Positions 61,300 through 64,000 of a stretch of 64,000 bases of DNA are shown here, piece after piece; the first letter of the stretch is position 1; each line of letters begins with the position of its first letter. Under the pieces are notes generated by a model. That model was not told where the DNA came from. It did no database searches and worked only from the letters and a program-made list of their open reading frames with translations. The stretch is from contig NZ_CP073747.1 in NCBI RefSeq assembly GCF_024398015.1, positions 1,064,501 through 1,128,500 on the forward strand, in the 5' to 3' direction. Position numbers and translations under genes: made by a program. The DNA comes from Kordiimonas sp. SCSIO 12610 (GTDB lineage Bacteria > Pseudomonadota > Alphaproteobacteria > Sphingomonadales > Kordiimonadaceae).

Positions 61300-61944
61300 A
61301 TGGATGTTTTGCTGGATACTGCCTCGGACCCCTTATGGGTCAGTATAATTTTTGTCATTCTACTTGTTGTTTTGCATATGGTTTTTGTGGTTTGGCGGCC
61401 CTTAACCGCCAAGCAATGGAAACTGGCGGAATATGTTTGGGTGGCGCTGGCTGTTCTATCCACACTTGGGCTGGTGGATGAGGCACGGCGATACAAGGCG
61501 GAACTGAACGCCGAAACCTATCTGGAGGCATTGGAGCGTGACCAGCGCAATATTGAAAACTGGTTCAATGTGTACCGTATTTTCGCCTGCGATGAACAAT
61601 CGGGCGTAGAGGCCTACAAACCGCTGTGTGATTGGTTGACGCTGAAATCCAATGACCTCGCGCTGATTGTAAGCGATGAGGATGATGTGGCCCCCGACAT
61701 TCGCCTGAACATTCTGGAAGGGATCAAGGGCGAAAGCATTATGCTTTCGATGGCGGAAAAGCAGATTATTGAAAATCATATTCTGCATTATGGGCGCTCA
61801 AAATCAGCCTATATCGATAGCGTTGAAATTTCCCGTGCGTCGCGCGTGCAACGCCTTTTGATTACACTGGCCCCCATATTTTTCGCAATGGCCCTCGCCC
61901 TAAAGATGACCAAGGTCACAGGCGAATATCGCTGTTATGAGTGA
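61300..61944 (+). CDS. Membrane protein of unknown function
   Basis: 214 aa. Two hydrophobic segments near the N-terminus (about 13-33, VSIIFVILLVVLHMVFVVW, and 42-58, EYVWVALAVLSTLGLV) and one at the C-terminus (about 188-203, LLITLAPIFFAMALAL) bracket a soluble middle of about 125 residues. That part has two cysteines (IFACDEQSG and YKPLCDWL) that could pair if it is periplasmic. It is not recognised as a known family. It runs in the same direction as the Imm35-like gene 19 bases later. Confidence 0.65.
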   Translation: MDVLLDTASDPLWVSIIFVILLVVLHMVFVVWRPLTAKQWKLAEYVWVALAVLSTLGLVDEARRYKAELNAETYLEALERDQRNIENWFNVYRIFACDEQSGVEAYKPLCDWLTLKSNDLALIVSDEDDVAPDIRLNILEGIKGESIMLSMAEKQIIENHILHYGRSKSAYIDSVEISRASRVQRLLITLAPIFFAMALALKMTKVTGEYRCYE

Positions 61945-61963
61945 TAAGGCGTAAAGACGAGAT

Positions 61964-62623
61964 ATGGAAATCACTAAGGAAGAGGCTATCGCTTTAGTTC
62001 AAGAAGAACTGGACCATCAATATCCAAAATTTTCTGAGATTGATGCCGCTGAGCAAGTTGTTTTGCCAGAGAAAACAATGGATTTTTCGTTTGGCTGGGT
62101 GGTTTTCTATGGTTCTAAGAGGTTCGCTCGATCAGGCTTAAATCTTGATACTTACACACGAAAACATGGAACGGAAGTAATAGTAGCAGATAATATGCCT
62201 TATATAGTTGATCGCCAAGGATACCTTTGCATTACGGGAAAAGCTTATCCAATTGAATACTATATAGAAGAACATAGAAAAAACGTATTTCCAGGGTGGC
62301 CGAATGGAGGTGCTGAGGCAATTCTTCAAGTGGATATGTCGGTGAAAACGTTTGCTAGCACATTTAATCGACCGCTACATAGAGGCAAAGAAGAAGGAAT
62401 GGGCTGGTTTTCTTCGTCATTCGTTGAGCTTGACAGCATTGGCCCTGTCGTAATCAGTAGTTTTGACCATATTGAACAACATGGAGCAGTTGTTTATGTA
62501 GATAGATTAATCGACGAAGGCTTTGCAGAACCTCAGATTATTAAAGAATTTGGTTTGAAATCCGGAAATATTGTATGGCGGTCCAGGGACCAAAATAATT
62601 TTGATAGCTTCCCAAAGTATTAG
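61964..62623 (+). CDS. Imm35/YrhB-like domain protein
   Basis: 219 aa. The N-terminal 105 residues fit the immunity-protein Imm35 (YrhB) pattern: I-T-K-E-E-A-I-A-L-V-Q-E-E-L at the start, F-G-W-V-V-F-Y-G-S-K-R-F in the centre, M-P-Y-I-V-D-R-Q-G-Y-L and a final Y-P-I-E-Y-Y-I-E-E-H. In other bacteria this fold protects against cognate toxins. The C-terminal half is unclassified. No toxin gene is next to it. The DNA is visibly AT-richer than the flanking galU and LysR genes, which suggests recent acquisition. Ten bases separate it from the LysR gene. Confidence 0.65.
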   Translation: MEITKEEAIALVQEELDHQYPKFSEIDAAEQVVLPEKTMDFSFGWVVFYGSKRFARSGLNLDTYTRKHGTEVIVADNMPYIVDRQGYLCITGKAYPIEYYIEEHRKNVFPGWPNGGAEAILQVDMSVKTFASTFNRPLHRGKEEGMGWFSSSFVELDSIGPVVISSFDHIEQHGAVVYVDRLIDEGFAEPQIIKEFGLKSGNIVWRSRDQNNFDSFPKY

Positions 62624-62633
62624 TGATTGAATA

Positions 62634-63557
62634 ATGGATCAGTTAAGTGCGATGCGGGTGTTTGTGGTTGTTGCCGAGTTGGGTGGTTTCTCAGCGGCAG
62701 CACGTCAATTAAACCTGCCGCTTTCAACCGTCAGCCGGAAAGTTGCAGAACTTGAAGCCCATTTAGGGGCGCAGCTTCTGACCCGAACAACGCGGAAGTT
62801 ATCGCTCACGGAAAGCGGGGAACGTTTCCTTGCTGCGTGCCGCCGGATTTTGGATGACCTCACGGAGGCCGAGCAGGCCGCATCCGACGAATATACAAAA
62901 CCAACCGGTACATTATCCATAACGGCACCTGTATTTTTCGGCAGGCTTCATATTTTGCCGATAGTCCATGAGTTTTTAAATGCGTATCCTGATGTGAAAA
63001 TTAAGCTTAGTTTTGCGGATCATGTGGTTGACCTGTTGGATCAACATATCGACCTTGGTATTCGGATCGGTCAGCTTGCAGATAGTTCGATGATTGCAAA
63101 ACAAATGGGAACCGTTAGACGGATCATCTGCGCAAGCCCGGATTATCTCCGCGAAAATGGAACGCCGCATGCGCCAGAGGATTTGGCGCACCATCAATGT
63201 ATTTCGATTGTCAATAACACCAGCCTTCTGGGGTGGCGGTTTGCGATTGATGGACGCGATCAATATTATCCGATCAACAGCCGCTTGCAGGTAACATCAA
63301 CGGAAGCTGCGGTTGATAGTGCGGTTCATCATATGGGCCTGACGCAGGTTTTATCCTATCAGGCTGCTGATCAGATTAAGGCGGGCAGGCTTAGTTTAGT
63401 GTTGAATGAGTTTCTCAAGCCCCTGATACCAGTTCATTTTATTTATCCGCAAGGCAGGCTGGTTCCTGTGAAGCTTCGAACCTTCATTGATTTTGCTACC
63501 CCGTTACTCAAGGCGCGCTTAGGGCGTGTTGCAACCGATTGCGGCTTAAACGAGTGA
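62634..63557 (+). CDS. LysR-family transcriptional regulator
   Basis: 307 aa. N-terminal winged helix-turn-helix (MDQLSAMRVFVVVAELGGFSAAARQLNLPLSTVSRKVAELEAHLGAQLLTRTTRKLSLTESG), then a linker helix and the substrate-binding domain with SITAPVFFGRLHILPIVHEFLNAYPDVKIKL and D-L-G-I-R-I-G. This is the CrgA-like subgroup that often lies beside small metabolic enzymes. The glutathione S-transferase gene follows 149 bases downstream in the same direction and may be its target. The inducer is unknown. Confidence 0.93.
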   Translation: MDQLSAMRVFVVVAELGGFSAAARQLNLPLSTVSRKVAELEAHLGAQLLTRTTRKLSLTESGERFLAACRRILDDLTEAEQAASDEYTKPTGTLSITAPVFFGRLHILPIVHEFLNAYPDVKIKLSFADHVVDLLDQHIDLGIRIGQLADSSMIAKQMGTVRRIICASPDYLRENGTPHAPEDLAHHQCISIVNNTSLLGWRFAIDGRDQYYPINSRLQVTSTEAAVDSAVHHMGLTQVLSYQAADQIKAGRLSLVLNEFLKPLIPVHFIYPQGRLVPVKLRTFIDFATPLLKARLGRVATDCGLNE

Positions 63558-63561
63558 AATT

Positions 63562-63584
63562 ATTATTCCATATAATGGGATAAT
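63562..63584. promoter_or_regulatory. AT-rich inverted repeat after the LysR gene
   Basis: ATTATTCCAT-ATA-ATGGGATAAT, a 10-bp dyad with one mismatch, three bases after the LysR stop and before the GST gene. Either a weak terminator or an operator in front of the GST promoter. Confidence 0.4.
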
Positions 63585-63705
63585 ATTTCTATAAAATACA
63601 TTATTATATCAAAATCAATAATGACCTATGTTTGTCGTGTGTTCAAAAGCGTTTGAAAGTGTCAGGCGCAATAAATGACGAAAACCACGCTATGAGAGAA
63701 ACATC

Positions 63706-64000
63706 ATGACAAACCCATCCTATACAAATGCTAACCCAATCAAGCTTTATTGGTTTCCGCTATCTGGGCATGCCCATCGGGCGCAGTTGATGTTATCGCT
63801 TCTTGACCTGCCCCATGAACTGATCACGGTCGACCTCGCGGGCGGTGAGCAGAAGACACCGGAATTTCTGGCTGATCATCCTTTTGGTCAAGTTCCAGTT
63901 CTTGATGATAACGGCGTCAAAGTTTGGGATTCAAATGCCATTCTTGTTTACCTTGCGGCAAAGTATGATCCAGCGCGGACATGGTTGCCTGAAGCGCCGG
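63706..64000 (+). CDS. Glutathione S-transferase, N-terminal part
   Basis: Open to the window edge; 98 codons are seen. After about 11 residues the thioredoxin-like GST domain starts: [22 protein letters not shown], then [10 protein letters not shown] (cis-Pro and glutathione-binding strand) and [14 protein letters not shown] (the usual E/D-S-x-A-I motif). The catalytic position is probably the Ser of L-S-G-H. The C-terminal helical domain lies outside the window. ATG 63706 follows GAGAGAAACATC. Confidence 0.9.
   Translation, partial: MTNPSYTNANPIKLYWFPLSGHAHRAQLMLSLLDLPHELITVDLAGGEQKTPEFLADHPFGQVPVLDDNGVKVWDSNAILVYLAAKYDPARTWLPEAP

Overview
The window looks like an alphaproteobacterial chromosome segment, probably from a marine or aquatic Gram-negative. 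This is inferred from a PAS_5-type protein, an alphaproteobacterial-style PEP-CTERM tail, an XRE-2TM regulator, moderate GC content and the overall family mix; the species cannot be named. Most of the 64 kb is a large surface-polysaccharide locus built around a Kdo-linked, ABC-transporter-dependent (Kps-type, group 2-like) capsule. It contains a complete type I secretion pair with its RTX substrate.

Layout. 1-134 is the C-terminal end of an RTX-like secreted protein. 286-6720 holds a phosphopantetheinyl transferase, the CMP-Kdo genes kdsA-kdsC-kdsB, a PEP-CTERM protein and kpsC. 6793-18816 is an accessory stretch: a PAS protein; a small winged-helix regulator with its membrane partner and two matching operator palindromes; a DUF2141 protein; two tandem secreted paralogues; a TPR protein; an M61 peptidase; a duplicated block of Sel1-repeat and DUF805 genes with signs of C-terminal module exchange; and two YbjQ-like proteins. 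19026-27088 is the capsule export core: kpsS, then kpsF-kpsM-kpsT-kpsE-kpsD and a GT2 glycosyltransferase. 27114-33598 carries two glycosyltransferases and galE on the minus strand and a GT4 enzyme on the plus strand. 33831-39366 is an RTX protein plus its ABC transporter and membrane fusion protein. They are followed on the same strand by a protein of unknown function, a large GT2 protein and a sulfotransferase (39414-43899). 43951-54876 on the minus strand holds two very large multi-domain glycosyltransferases and rmlA/rmlD/rmlB/rmlC for dTDP-L-rhamnose, with three unrelated genes between rmlA and rmlD. 55285-61016 has a GT4 enzyme, an unknown partner, an XRE-2TM regulator, manC and galU. 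61300-64000 holds a membrane protein, an Imm35-like protein, a LysR regulator and the start of a glutathione S-transferase.

How it fits together. KpsF, KdsA, KdsC and KdsB make CMP-Kdo. KpsC and KpsS would build the poly-Kdo linker on a lipid. RmlABCD, GalE/GalU and ManC supply dTDP-rhamnose, UDP-hexoses and GDP-mannose to at least seven glycosyltransferases. KpsMT with KpsE and KpsD export the polymer. The sulfotransferase suggests a sulfated glycan. The RTX protein with its own secretion pair inside the glycan locus resembles S-layer loci in which a type I-secreted RTX protein sits on a surface polysaccharide; that link is a hypothesis. The most unusual local structure is at 15.0-16.3 kb. 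A DUF805 gene there carries a foreign-looking C-terminal domain, and the old 3' end survives downstream as an orphan fragment.
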